This document shows positions 37,629 to 49,900 of a stretch of DNA of 64,000 nt, in pieces. Position 1 is the first letter of the stretch; each line of letters begins with the position of its first letter. Source of the DNA: Hedera helix (lineage: Eukaryota > Streptophyta > Magnoliopsida > Apiales > Araliaceae); contig OX359264.1 in assembly GCA_947179155.2 (NCBI GenBank), forward strand, positions 49,611,702-49,675,701, in the 5' to 3' direction. Made by a program: the position numbers and the translations under genes. The notes beneath the pieces were generated by a model. That model was not told the DNA's origin and did no database searches. It saw only the letters and a program-made list of their open reading frames with translations.

Positions 37629-38675
37629 TGTGACGCCCCCAAATCTAGGCCTACATAGCCCAATTTGAGACGCCATAAAATACATAAACTTTAATACAAA
37701 TAGTACATAGGACAGAAATGCAAAACTCAATAATACACAACTAAGTCTTCACTATTATTTCCACACTATATTCAACATGTGAAGACTACAATAGCTATCA
37801 CTCGGACCGTCACTCCATTCCCCCGCTAGACCCGGCTACTCTCTCTTTTTCTGAAAAACAATGGAACAAAAGAAAGGGTGAGCTCAAATAGCCCAGTAAG
37901 AAATATCATGACTAAGATAACGACAAATAAATTATCATTAGCCTTCAACAGATGAGTTCTTAATTGAATATAATAGACAATAAGTTTTGTATCAATAATA
38001 GCAGCGAAATGAGCAATCTATTAGAAGAATAATGCAGACTATATTGTCCACTCGCTTCAATTTTTAGGAAAAACATCATCAACTTTTATCATCTTAAACA
38101 CCGCTGGTCATGATAATATAAATTTTCAGTTCCTGATTTTAATCATGCCAGTCAATAGTTCATCTTTGCATTACGAGCCAAAGATATTCATATATAACCC
38201 AACGGTAATGATTATACCAGTTTTCAGCCTTTGGTCATAATCATACCAACAACAGTTCATCTTTGCCCCAGGCCAAAGAGAATATTCACCACGTGCCCTA
38301 AAAGACACAATAATTATATCGCCTTTATCCTATCAACTGTGCCCCAGGCCACAGATATTCACAACAACATGGTTCTTGATGATTAGAATAACAACCGTGA
38401 TATAGATGATGAATCAGAAGAAACAGTATGATCAATAAATATCGAAAGTTTATGACTTTACTTTGTGCAGATTCAAATAATGTCCAAATTGCCAACATGA
38501 TGTGGACTAAAATTCAAGAATGATATTTAAGATCCACAGTTCAGAATAGCAGTTAAGGTTCAATAGAAAGATTTAGAAAAATAGGAAGGTTCAGTTGAAA
38601 TGATATTAGATGAAGCGCAAACTATTAAAGAATATATAATCATTTCAGGAAACTTTACCAACAAGAGACAAGTAA

Positions 38676-38980
38676 GAAATGAATACGAAGAGTAATTCGC
38701 CAAACATGCGGTAGTCCGCGTAGTCAGGTTATTCTCAGAGATTAATAAGGAATGAATACGAAAGGTTATTCACCAACAGGCGATAATCTGCACCGTAAGG
38801 TTATTCCCACAATTTAATACATGGAAATAAATACGAAAGGTTATTCACCAACAGGCGATAATCCGCACCGTAAGGTTATTCCCACAATTTAATACATGGA
38901 AATAAATACGAAAGGTTATTCACCAACAGGCGATAATCCGCGCCGTAAGGTTATTCCCACAATTTAATACATGGAAATAA
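38676..38980. repeat. Tandem repeat, 4 units of 75 bp in D1
   Basis: Units start near 38676 (diverged), 38751, 38825 and 38900. Each holds AGGTTATTCACCAACAGGCG and AAGGTTATTCCCACAATTTA. The last three are almost identical. D3 has the same array in inverse orientation near 61400-61620. Confidence 0.9.
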
Positions 38981-39867
38981 ATGGCACATCTTATGAGTAA
39001 GAAAGAAACGATATTATTTTCGAGAATCAAATATTGATATACCCTTACCATAGTAAGTTTGAATAATGGAAGATGAAAAAGATGGTATCCCTTACCTTAA
39101 CACGTGACTAGATATGAACTCGTACACTTACAGATCTTTACAAATACTCAAGATGACTTTAGTACACTCAAAGAGAACTTATACAAAGAAATATTTGGAG
39201 AGTGAAAGAAAGAATAAGCAAGGAAGTTTTTTTTTATGAAAAATCCTTAAGTTAAGGCCTCTATTTATAGCAAAAAAGTCTTATCATCACCAAGATTTCC
39301 TAATTTAATCCAAACCGTATATTTCAAGATAATGTTTAATCCATACCACTCATTTCATCTTTCAAGATTTCCTTAATCTAAACCATTCATTTAAAGATCA
39401 TCTTTTAATCTATACCATTCAATTTACTTTATATATAAAATAACTAACTTTAAATAAATCAATTAACTTTATATATAAAAACAAACAACTTTATATAATT
39501 TATCATAATAAAAACAAATAACTTTATCAATTCAATTATTCAACAATAATTCACAATTATTCATTATTATGGCTAATTGTTGTAAATGCAGTGTAGTTGG
39601 CTTTTCGAGTTAGAAAAATAGGAAAATCAACCAATAATAGAATACAACAGTTTAATCAATATCATAAAAGAGATAACAATAATGCTGAAAATAAATAAGA
39701 AAATAACACGTTACTGTGTAATGACAATTATTGATTCAGTAATGTGAATTATTGTGCATATGCTACTGTGACAATTATCAGCTCAATAATATGAATTATT
39801 ATGCATGTGACAATTATTGGTTCAATAAAGTCAATATAGTACAATAACCACTTTATCATTTAATAAT

Positions 39868-39960
39868 ATGAAACACTGTGCAATACCGTGTGCTACAGTG
39901 CAATACCGTGTGCTATTATGTAATACCGTGTGCTACTATGTAATACCGTATGTTACTATT
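39868..39960. repeat. Short tandem repeat ATACCGTGTGCTA in D1
   Basis: Four units of about 21 bp around AATACCGTGTGCTACTATGT. Flanking sequence repeats ACAATTATTG and TCAATAATATGAATTATTG blocks. Related repeats are in D2 (45425-45485) and D3 (60165-60235). Confidence 0.8.
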
Positions 39961-40294
39961 CTTTTACCATCAGGTATTTTAACAGTTCAAGATGATAATA
40001 CCGTTGACTATATTTATTTAGAAAGGTTACGTATGTCGCTTTCTATATCCGACAATAAGTCGTTGTGGGGGTCCACCATTATTTTGTTATTTCGGCACCG
40101 TCGTACGAATCGAATATTCCCCGACAAAACGAATATTCTCCGACCAAACGAATATTGTCCGACATAATAAAATTTGCACATAACATCCTTAACTTTTAAC
40201 CTTATCAATTTAACCACCTACTGTTTCAGGAAAAATATATATATGAATAAAAATTAAATTTTGTATTTCATAAAATTCGGGGTCTTACAATTTT

Positions 40295-40914
40295 TCTAGG
40301 ATTATTATTGACAAAGAAAAATCTTGTGGTGGGTTGAGATGGAGCGTAAAACGCACTCACTCATAAACACATGAAAAAGCGAGATGGAGCGTAAAACGCA
40401 CTCGCTGGTGAGATGGAGCATAAAATGCACTCACCGTGAAAAAAAATGAAAAAATGGGATGGAGCATAAAATGCACCCATTAAAAGAAAAAAAATGATGA
40501 AAAAATGCATATTAATAATCCTAGTGTATATAATTGTTTGAAACCTTTTGATCTTCTGATTTATATTTGTCTGTATTAGCAAAGAGTGATGAGAAGAATA
40601 AGTATATTGAGTTTTGTTGTATGTCTTTTATAAGGTAATTAATGACCGAAACTTATCTGAATTTTGATTGGTTTGATACATTTGGATTCACACACACACA
40701 AAAAGTCTTGAGTAAAGTAGAATTGATAAATATGTTAAAGTTCTAGATTTTGCATGATTTTAAAATTTTCTTTGAGTTACCATTTAAAAAATCTTTGAGG
40801 CTGATGATGAAATTTATATTGATCTGTTGCTCGAGTAAGTTGTTTGGTTTTTTATTTTATAGTTTTTGTTTTTGTTTTGCCGAGGACGAGCAAAAAACTA
40901 AGTGTGGGGGTATT
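40295..40914 (+). other. Element B 3' non-coding region, right part, with polypurine tract
   Basis: It holds four tandem hairpins (40330-40482), a GAGGACGAGCAAAAAACTAAG block and the polypurine tract GTGTGGGGGTATT ending at 40914. No open frame is supported. Confidence 0.75.
40330..40482 (+). repeat. Four tandem hairpins with covarying stems
   Basis: Unit cores lie at 40336-40358, 40381-40403, 40410-40432 and 40456-40478. Each reads outer stem, ATGGA, inner stem, AAA loop, inner stem, A, outer stem. Inner stems are GCGT/ACGC in units 1-2 and GCAT/ATGC in units 3-4. Outer stems are TGAG/CTCA, AGCGAG/CTCGCT, GGTGAG/CTCACC and AATGGG/CCCATT. Sequence differs between units while pairing is kept. 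Confidence 0.85.
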
Positions 40915-42492
40915 TGATAGGGTTAAATTATATGCTATTTTTATTCCACAATACTTAATTTTTATATTTATTGTATGCTTAAATGTTTAATTATTTAGCT
41001 TATTTTGGTTTTAATAGGTTTTATAGGGTTTTAGTTAATTTAGGTAATTTTATAGTATTTTTATATTTCTTTTTATTTATGTGTTTTTATTTATTTTTAG
41101 TGTTTTAGGTCTTTTATTTATTATTATGTGCCTTTAGGATTTTTAGTATTTTTATATTATTTTTATTTATTTTTAATTAATTTATATTTATTTTTGTAGA
41201 AAAATTAAAGTTTGGGGGCAAATCTGTAAATTCTGCAAAGACCGGGGGCAAATATGTAATTTCTGGAAAAGTTGGCGCTCGCGCAACGCGCGGATGGGGA
41301 GACAGCAGCAAGGAGATAAACGACGCCGTTTTGGTTTAAGCGGAAAAACAGGCTTCGCGCAATGCGCGGCCGTCCAGCAGATCGAGGAAAATATGGAACG
41401 ACGTCGTTTCGGCATTGGAAGGCACCGCGCAATGCGCGGGCAGCTGACGATGGCGTCTACTGTAGCGAGTGGCGTGTTTATTTTGCGCGTTAATTCCAAA
41501 AACGAAATTATTCGCGAATTTTTGCTACTTTTTGATTCCAAATTGGATTTTAATTCCAACTAGGGTTAGGATAATAATTATTTTTTTTTTTTTAATTTTT
41601 AATTGTAAATCCTATTAGGGTTTGGACAAGTTAGGAGGTTTATGGACCTATGAATAGAGGGCTTGACACACATTGTACAACACAACTCTTATTAGAATAA
41701 AAATTCTCTCTTCTATTCTTTAGTGTTCTCTACAATTATGAGTAGCTAAATTCTTTTTCTTGGTTTAAGTGATTGAAGCCATCAAGATTTATACACTGTG
41801 AGATCTAATTTATTTTAATTGTTCAATTTATATTTTGATTATTGAATATTCTTCTATGCTTAATTTTATGATTGGTTTGTTTAATTACTAGGAGGCCTAC
41901 TAGTTTATTATTCATATTAATCTACTACTATTTGTGAAGCGACTAAGTTTAATAATTATTTTGCAGATCAAAAGATTATTTTATCTTAAGAAGAATATTC
42001 ATCTAAATTAAATGCAAACACGTGGTTTATGTTGTTTAGTTCAACGATCTCTCTAATTCTTTATGTTGTTATTAAATTAAACCTTTAGCACGTGCCGGAG
42101 GTTATTTAATAGTAAGGGTATTTAGACCACGTGGCTCTACTTATCTAAAATTAAGGAGAGAGGAGAAAAATTATTCCACCTGCGAGTAGTTCTTTCTACG
42201 GTGAATCTTCAAAATATTAATTGATTTATTTTTGTATCAGTGATCAGTTGTAAATTCTTGATGGTGGATGTTAACTTAAACCAAGATTTTTTATTCTTAT
42301 TTATTTCTTGCATATTTATTTTTGTTGGTTTTATTTAAATTATTTCTTTGATTCAAAAACCCCCCAATTCTTGTTTGTAAAAACATAAAATTAAATTAAT
42401 CATTCTCTGTGGGATCGACTCTTACTTCCACTACTACATATTTATTTTTTCAAAGTAAGATTTTATTTTTGGGTGTTTGCGACATCACACCA
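40915..42492 (+). repeat. Element B 3' LTR
   Basis: About 1578 bp from TGATAGGGTTAAATT to ATCACACCA. Its GC-rich island is at 41275-41455. Sequence to the right (AACCTTCATAAATTCC) matches the A LTR near 6834, so this is the outer right edge of B. TATGAATA replaces the TATA box. Confidence 0.9.
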
Positions 42493-44941
42493 AACCTTCA
42501 TAAATTCCATTTTTGTATTCCAAATAGTTTTTGAACGATTAAAATTTATTTTTTACCGATCAAAACTTGTTTTGATAATCTAGAAGTCTTTAACTATGTA
42601 ATACATGTATATTCATAGTTTGATGTGTTTATATCATGATTTGGAATGTGTGTTAAGCAAAAAAGTAGAAGAAATGTTCATAACAATCTTTACCGGTAAA
42701 ACCCTAACGAAACATGTAATGTTTAATGTCGTATTTTGAAATGTACAAGTTGGAAAGTGAATTTTTATGGCTAGAAAGTTAGATATATGAGTTTTAAAGA
42801 AAACCCAACTTGAAACTTTCAAAAATATTGAAAAACAAAAAAATTATAGCTTTTACCGCAAAAAAATGTCATTTTTAAACCCTAGGTGGTTCGATCTGTA
42901 AATTTCGTATAAAACGTTTTCAAAAAGACGATCAAACCATGAAATATTGTAAAACAAAGAAATTAGGAACACATCAACACTGATTTGGTGTTATTTGGAT
43001 ATGTAGATTTCATTTTATCAAGGTTTGAACTAAAAGTGTCAAAAATCAAAAAATTGAATTTTGATTCTGCTAATTGGCGTCGGGGCGCAGTGTGAGCGAA
43101 ACACTGCGTCGGGGCGCCATCCACTATTTTCAGAAAAATAAAAAATCCAAACCGGGTCGAGTTTGGTTTGAGTCAAAAAATAAAAAATATTTGAAAAATC
43201 ATTTTAGTATTTTTAGACGTAATAAACATATTTTTAAAGTTGTAGATAATTGATTTAATAATTAAAAGTGTATAAATATTATTATTGAATTAATAATATA
43301 GTAAAGTTAATAAAATATTATTAAATAAATAATAATATTAGAAAATTATTAAATGTATAATAATATTACAAAATCAATAAAATATTATTAAATGAATAAT
43401 AATATTAGAATATGAATATAATATTATTAAATGATTAATAATATTAGATAGTTAATAAAATATTATTAAATAGTTAATAATATTAGATAATGATTAAAAT
43501 ATTATTAAATGATTAATAATATTAGATAATTAATAAAATATTATTAAATGAATAATAATATTAGAATATGAATAAAATATTATTAAATGAATAATAATAT
43601 TATAATATAAATAAAATATTATTAAATAATTTATAATATTAGATAATTAATAAAATATTATTAAATGATTAATAATATTAGATAAGCCAATAAAATATTA
43701 TTAAATAATTGATAATATTAGACAATTAATAAAATATTATTAAATAATTAATAATATTAGATAGTGATTAAAATATTATTAAATGATTAATAATATTATA
43801 TACTTAATAAAATATTATTAAATAGTTAATAATATTAGATAATGAATAAAATATTATTAATTGATTAATAATATTAGTTAATGAAATCTTGTGATTAATA
43901 ATATTAGAAGATTTATAAGGTATTATTAAATGATGAATAATACTATAAGGCTAATAAAATATTATTAAATTGTCCATAATATTAGATAAGTGGTTGAACT
44001 ATATTAAATAATTAATATAGGTTCTTTGTGTATGAAAGATTATCATGTAGTGATAATATTTCCTAAGTGTTTAAATACTCGTAATTATTCAATTATGTGG
44101 TTCGTAAGAGTTATAAAGGTCATCATATCTATGAGTATATGATACTAATTTAAAATCAAACTGATTTAATTGTCAGGTCCGTTCAAGGATTGTTAAATTA
44201 AGTTGGTTAGCCGTAGACGACGCACAAGACAAGTTTTCTTGAACAAACTTGTATTTATTGTTGCAAGATTTCTTCAGCTTTATTTACATTAAGCAATTTA
44301 CTTATTGTTGAGCAAGTATCTACACTCGTAGTTACTTGACAGAGCTTTGAGTGAATTAATTATTTAAAATTATTCCACATCATTATTGTTATTGTATTCG
44401 CACATAGTACTTTTGCAAATGTTATACTTCATTAATTCAAGAAATGTATAAGAATATCCAAGCTAATTGTTTCAGCTAGACAATGCATGTCTAAATTCAT
44501 CAAATTGAATATTTTAAAAGTTTATCCAAACCATTGGTTGGTGCAGATTCTTATAGTAAGACTTAGAATGAACAACCCTAAATAAATGGGATTTTTACTT
44601 GTCGGGAACCCGAATTTTTACTTGTCGGGAAACCGAATTTCAGCTAAGTCAGAGTGTTCTAAACATGACAAAGGCAAGGAAAAAGCCAACGCTTAGATTA
44701 GTTTGATGCATGCTAGATTAATTACTTTTATGTAATTTCTTTTGTAAACCTTTTGTATTCCCTTAAGATATGTAATGCTATGTTGAGGTTAATCGACCTT
44801 GGGAAGTGTAGTCTTTTTATAAGGAACCTTTCGTATTATTCTGCGAAGTTTAAATGCGATGTATGTATTTACTTGTTGATTAAGTATTGTACAGTGAGAA
44901 CCAAACCCGAGGTTGTGGAACCCGAATTTGGGGTCGTCACA
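42493..44941 (+). repeat. Element A 3' LTR, right part
   Basis: It resumes the A LTR after element B, matching 6834-9353 of the 5' LTR, and ends GAATTTGGGGTCGTCACA at 44941. The AT palindromic array (43280-43990) is longer than in the 5' LTR. About 320 bp present in the 5' LTR (roughly 8725-9050, with the hairpin/acceptor-like module) is deleted near 44640. Confidence 0.92.
43280..43990. repeat. AT-rich palindromic tandem array, 3' LTR
   Basis: Same units as at 7590-8110 but about 190 bp longer, so the two LTRs of one element now differ in repeat number. Confidence 0.85.
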
Positions 44942-45817
44942 ATAATTAACTTTATATATATAATAATTAACTTTATATAAATCAATTAACTTTATATATA
45001 AATCAATTAACTTTATATATATAATAATTAACTTTATATAAAGAATATAAAATAAATAACTTTATAAATTATTTTAACAATAATTCACCAATTATTCATT
45101 ATCATAACCAATTGTTATAAATGCAGTGTAATTGGCTTTCTAAATTAGAGACTCATAATACCAGTAGAAATATAAACTAATAATGGAATACAACAGTTTA
45201 ATCAACATCATAATAGAGATAACAATAATTCAGAAAATAAGTAAAAGAAATAACACGTTACTGTGTAATGACAATTATTGATTCAATAATGTGAATTACT
45301 GTGTATATGCTACTGTAACAATTATCAGTTCAATAATATGAATTATCGTGCATATGACAATTATTGGTTCAATAAAGTCAATATTGTACAATAGCCACTT
45401 TATTAGTTCAATAATATGAAATACTGTGTCATACCGTATGATATTGTGCAATACCGTATGTTACTGTGCAATAACGTGTTCTATTATTCCTTTACCACCA
45501 GTTATTTTAACAGTGAAAAATGATAGTACTGTTGACTATTTTTTATTTAAAAATGTTACTTATGTTGTTTTTTATATTCGACAATATTTCGTTGTGGGGG
45601 TCCACCAATATTTGGTTATTTCAGCGCCGTCGTACGAATTGAATATTTCCCGACAGAACGAATATTCCTCGACAGAACGAATATTCTTCGATAAGATAAA
45701 ATTTATACAAAATATCTTTTTAATTTTAACCTTTGTCAATTTATTCACTTACTGTTTCAGAAAAAAAATATATAAAGGAAAATTAAAATTGTATTTCATA
45801 AAATTCGGAGTCTTACA
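44942..45817 (-). mobile_element. D-family LTR remnant (D2)
   Basis: It matches D1 from about 39430 to its right end 40289, in the same orientation, and ends CATAAAATTCGGAGTCTTACA. The rest of this LTR should lie to the left of element A but is absent there. Element A therefore inserted into an older D LTR, and the left half was later lost. Confidence 0.88.
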
Positions 45818-45928
45818 GAAGAAATATATCACATTGATTGATTAAATTTCTTTTAAAAAATTAACAAGATCTTCATAAGTACCGTATACGGTGTAAGTTT
45901 ATTGAAATAGTGTTCATAATAATTATTT

Positions 45929-45984
<56 letters not shown>

Positions 45985-46040
45985 GAAACATTACATTACA
46001 TGCACATAATTAATATTGAATAAAAGATTTCTACTATTTT
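45818..46040. other. Short unassigned spacer with AT microsatellite
   Basis: There is no gene. It includes a 12-bp perfect palindrome ACCGTATACGGT (45881-45892) and about 23 AT units at 45934-45981. Confidence 0.6.
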
Positions 46041-46294
46041 TTTATTGTTTTATTTTTTTACGATGAGCAATTGTAATTCGAATTTTATTTTTGGATAGTA
46101 ATTTTATCGTACATTTAATTCGTATCTTTCTAGTTGAATAAAATAATCTTGTTCTCAATGTTTGACAAGAGAATGAAGATATTTACTCTTTAAAAAAAAA
46201 AGTAAAACACAGTTTACAAGTACTAAAGGATAAAAAAAAGTTAGATAGAGATAAGACTAAAATAGGGTAATTCATTGAAAGAAAGTATTTCTCC
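46041..46294. repeat. 255-bp direct repeat, left copy, flanking the MULE
   Basis: It matches 55711-55974 in the same orientation at about 90 percent by eye. Shared blocks include AATTTTATTTTTGG-TAGTAA, ACATTTAATTCGTATCTTTC and GGTAATTCATTGAAAGAAA. It lies immediately outside the left inverted repeat. Confidence 0.85.
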
Positions 46295-46300
46295 AATTAT

Positions 46301-46478
46301 AACTGAAGTTGGCACGTTTTATTTAATATACCATTGAACTTTTAATTTTATAAATTACCACATTAAACTAGTTAAAATAATTAAGTTGAGACATTCTGTT
46401 AAATTGAGCAAACGATTGTAAAATCTTATTAGCTATTTTCCTACGTGGAACATGAAAAGAAAAGGAAAAACAAAAAAA
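46301..46478 (+). repeat. MULE terminal inverted repeat, left
   Basis: It starts near ACTGAAGTTGGCACGTTTTA and continues through CTATTTTCCTACGTGG-AAC. It is the inverse complement, with about 10 percent change, of 55513-55697. The outermost 20-25 bp differ between the two ends. Confidence 0.85.
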
Positions 46479-46974
46479 CTGATGACCTGACCTCTTGTTA
46501 CTAATAAGCTTTGTTTCTCAACCTTGATATAAACTCATTCTTCCTTCTTCTTTCAACAAACTAGGGTTGCATTTCAATTTCTCCTAAAGTGCAGACTGAT
46601 TCAGCCAAAATTGAAGGGGAAAAGTTGGGGTTTTCATCTTCTCCAACTATTTGAACACTTAGAAGGTAGGTAATGACATCTTCAGGTAGCAGATCATCGT
46701 CGGTTGCTCCAAAGAGGGTAGAATGTTATTGCAGTCTATCTGCATCAATTTGTGTCTCTACAAAAAATAAATCAAATGGAAGAAGGTTTTATGGATATCG
46801 TTTCTACCCAATAAGTAAATTTTAGGTATAAATTTGTATATTATTGTAATGTATTTTGGATTCAATTTGGGGGGGGGGGGGGGGGTTCGTTTACAGGACG
46901 TTAATAAATATTGTGGGTTTTTTCAATGGTTGGACATTGTTTTTGAAAATGATGTTCATGGTAGTGATTGCAGT

Positions 46975-49900
46975 TGTAATGTCCTAGAATTTCCACGTCT
47001 TTATTAATTAAATTATTAATTTAATTTCCAACGAGTTAGTTTTACGAGATTATTTAAATCTTTATATGTGATTAATTAATTATGTGATTATATAATTATG
47101 TAATTAATTACTAAAATTAATTAAAGGGGGTCACTGATATGTTATTAAATTAGTGAACAAACCCTAAAGTTTTAATATCAAAATAATTGATAAGTTTCCT
47201 ATTAATTAAATATTCAATTAAAATGAATATAATGAGTGAATTAAATATAATAAATTAATTAATATGATTATTAATTAATGTAAATAATGTGAAATATTAA
47301 TAATAATATTTATTAGTCCATTTAGTAATTTAATACTAATGGGTTAAAATATTTAATTATTTATTCAATCTAATTATTTATTTAATCATGGATTGAATAA
47401 TTAATGTGTAAATTATTAAATTAGCCCAACATGGGTCAATTAGTAGCCCAAGTGGAGAATAATAAAATTTGACAATTTAGTAGCCCAAACAATTTAATAG
47501 AAGCCCAATTGGTATTTTAAATTAAAGCCCAATGATTGGCCCACTTGAAAAATACTTAATTAAACTATTATTTATTAAAAAGTGAAAAGTGACTTTCAAT
47601 TTGGGACAAGGAAGAAATCAGCCGGCAACATGGAGAGGAGAGAGAAAATGATTTTTTTTATTTTCTTTTATTTTTCCTTTATTTAATATTAGGTTGCTTG
47701 TTTTGGTTTTTGGGAAAGTCTTTTCCCACAAAATTCTCACCAACTAGGTATGGACTAATTTTCTTGTGTAAGTATCCAATATAGGTGCATGATGGTCTAG
47801 ATTAATAGATACAATATGTGTATCTAATATTTTGTAGGAGTATACTTGCATTTGTAAGACTTCTGCATTTCATTATTTTTCTAAGTCCAAAAGAGAGAGA
47901 GCTAGAGAGCATTTGAGAGTGAGAAAATAGTGAGAGCAAAATACTAAGAGAGGAGAATGAGTTCATGGTGCATGTCATCTTCTTTCACCACTTATTTTGG
48001 AAGAAAAAGAAGAATAGCCATTAAATCAAGGTAATGGTTATTTTAAATGAAGTTTTGTTTTTAAATTAAATAAATCATCATGTTAGTATAAACATGTTAA
48101 TACAGTTATTAATGTGTAGTTGTAATATTTATGCCATGCTTGAGTTTAATATGTTTGGTTTGATTTTGGTATATTTTATATGCTAAAATATGTATTTAAT
48201 AGTGTGTAAACAAGTTTTGGAATTTATGTCCAAAAATATTTTTATAAAACTTAGGTTTGATATTCTAATATTATAGAACATTAAATCATGAGAAAAACAA
48301 AGTTTGAATCACTTAAAATGGAGTTATACACAAAAAGTTATGAGTTGTGGTAGTTTATGTGATGTAAAAATTTTTATAAAAAAATAATGATATTAAATCA
48401 TGAAAAATTAATTTTTCATGTTATAAATTAATATAAGGTGATTGGTAATTTTTTTGGATTTTTATTGAGGATTTAAAGTTTACTTGATGGTATAGTTTTT
48501 ATTAAAGTGTGTATTTCTGGTCACTGTTCACTCTCTGCTGGGAGGAAAAATAAAAACTCTGGCCGCGCAATGCGCGCCACTGTTCACTGCCTGACCGCGA
48601 GCCAAACGACGTCGTTTGGCATAAGAAGTAAATTACTCCGCGCATTCGCGCGGAAGCCAACAGACGGACTTCAAAACAGCACCGTTTTGGGCCGTAAAAA
48701 TCGGAAACGCGCGCCATGCGCGGTAAGAAATTTTCTGCGAAATTACCAAATTGCCCCTCCGTGTTTTTCTTGGCAGAATTACCATTCTGCCCTCGGTTCA
48801 GTTTCAAATTAATTACGGAAATGCCATTCGGGTTAAATTTAAATAATTTAAATATTTAAAAACTAATTTAAAATTATAACAAAAATAATTATAATACAAA
48901 AATAATATTGGGGAGGATATTTTTCATTAAGTTTAATGTTTAAATATTTTAAATATTAATCTAGTTAGTTAAACCATGGTTAAGTTAAATAAATTTATTA
49001 TTTATTTATTATTTTAAATTTTAATAATAAATAAAGATGATAAATTAGCAATTATTATTTAATGCCTATTAAATAATACTTAAAGAGAGATAAAATTTAT
49101 AAATTAATTATTTATTATTTAAATATTATTAAATAATAAATAAGGATAATTAAGTAATTAATTATTATTTAATTAGCATTAAATAACGATTAATGGGAAT
49201 TAACTTATTAGAGTAATAATTTATTATTTAATTTAAATAATAAATAAGAATGATTTGATTATTATTTAACCTTAAATAATAATTAAAATTAATTAAATAA
49301 TTAATTATTATTTAATTGACATTAAATAATAATTAAAGAGGATTAAGATTAGTAAACTATTATTTAATTTCCTTAAATTAAATAATAAGTAAGGTTAATT
49401 ACTTAGTTAATTATTGGTTGATTAATATTAAATTAAAGAAGGTTAAAATTAAGTCAATAATTATTTATTATTTAATTATAATTAAATAATAAGTAAGTAC
49501 AATTAGTTATTATTTATTTTAAATAATAACTAGAGTTAATTAATTAATTTCTATTTAATCAAGATTAAATAGTAATTAAATAGAGATTGAGTTAATAAAA
49601 TAAATTGAATTTAATTACGATTTAATTAAACAATTGTAATAAGTTGTTTAAGGGTTTAATAAGTGTCCAACACTTAAGAAAAATATTTTCTAACTTATTA
49701 AATTATTAACCTAAAATGATTAAGGGTCTATAAGGTTAATAACATTATTTTGACTAATGTAAATTATGTGTTAGTACTTATGTGTGGTAAATAAGTTCAT
49801 TATCAAGCGTATAGTTATGCAAATACGCCGTACTAATTATTAGACCGACTTTATTAATGTTAGGTCTTTCAAAGCAAGTTAGTTAAAGCTAAACATTTAT

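Larger units (their letters stand above)
37629..40289 (-). mobile_element. Solo LTR D1 (gypsy, D family)
   Basis: 2661 bp in minus orientation. Its ends on the plus strand are TGTGACGCCCCCAAATCTAG and ATTCGGGGTCTTACA, with a perfect TSD ATTTT (37624-37628 and 40290-40294). It belongs to the same family as D3 (59855-63072) and the D2 remnant. It has a TATA box on the minus strand (39262-39269), a 75-bp tandem repeat (38676-38980), short repeats around ATACCGTGTGCTA (39868-39960), and the hairpin/acceptor-like module (37851-37900). Confidence 0.95.
16184..42492 (+). mobile_element. Element B: Athila-like Ty3/gypsy retrotransposon with three nested insertions
   Basis: Layout: leftover 3' internal fragment (16184-16329), 5' LTR (16330-17918), tRNA-Asp type primer site (17924), gag and protease (18029-18533 plus 29932-31504), pol (33677-36902), 3' non-coding region, polypurine tract and 3' LTR (40915-42492). 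Insertions E, F and D1 add about 16 kb. The LTR start TGATAGGG after GTGTGGGGGTATT, the Asp-type primer site and the DLGAS protease point to the Athila lineage. It sits inside the 3' LTR of A; about 50 bp of A present in the 5' LTR copy (about 6784-6834) is missing at the insertion point. I see no envelope-like ORF. Confidence 0.9.
6633..44941 (+). mobile_element. Element A: Tekay-like Ty3/gypsy retrotransposon with nested insertion
   Basis: The element runs on the plus strand: truncated 5' LTR (6633-9353), initiator-Met primer site (9357), extra ORF (9596-10342), gag-pol (10683-15200), polypurine tract (15238-15249) and 3' LTR (15250-16183 plus 42493-44941). Element B interrupts the 3' LTR. 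Without B the element is about 12 kb. Lineage rests on the protease, reverse transcriptase, RNase H, integrase order, the initiator-Met primer site, the long LTRs and a chromodomain-like end to integrase, as in Tekay/Del chromoviruses. Stops and frameshifts make it non-autonomous. The right flank is the D2 LTR remnant, with ATAAT (44942-44946) as the likely right half of the TSD; the left half is gone. Confidence 0.9.

Noticed and set aside
48502..48812. Overlapping 101-codon frames on both strands
   Set aside because: They coincide exactly with the GC-rich palindromic island of LTR G, where stop codons are rare on both strands.
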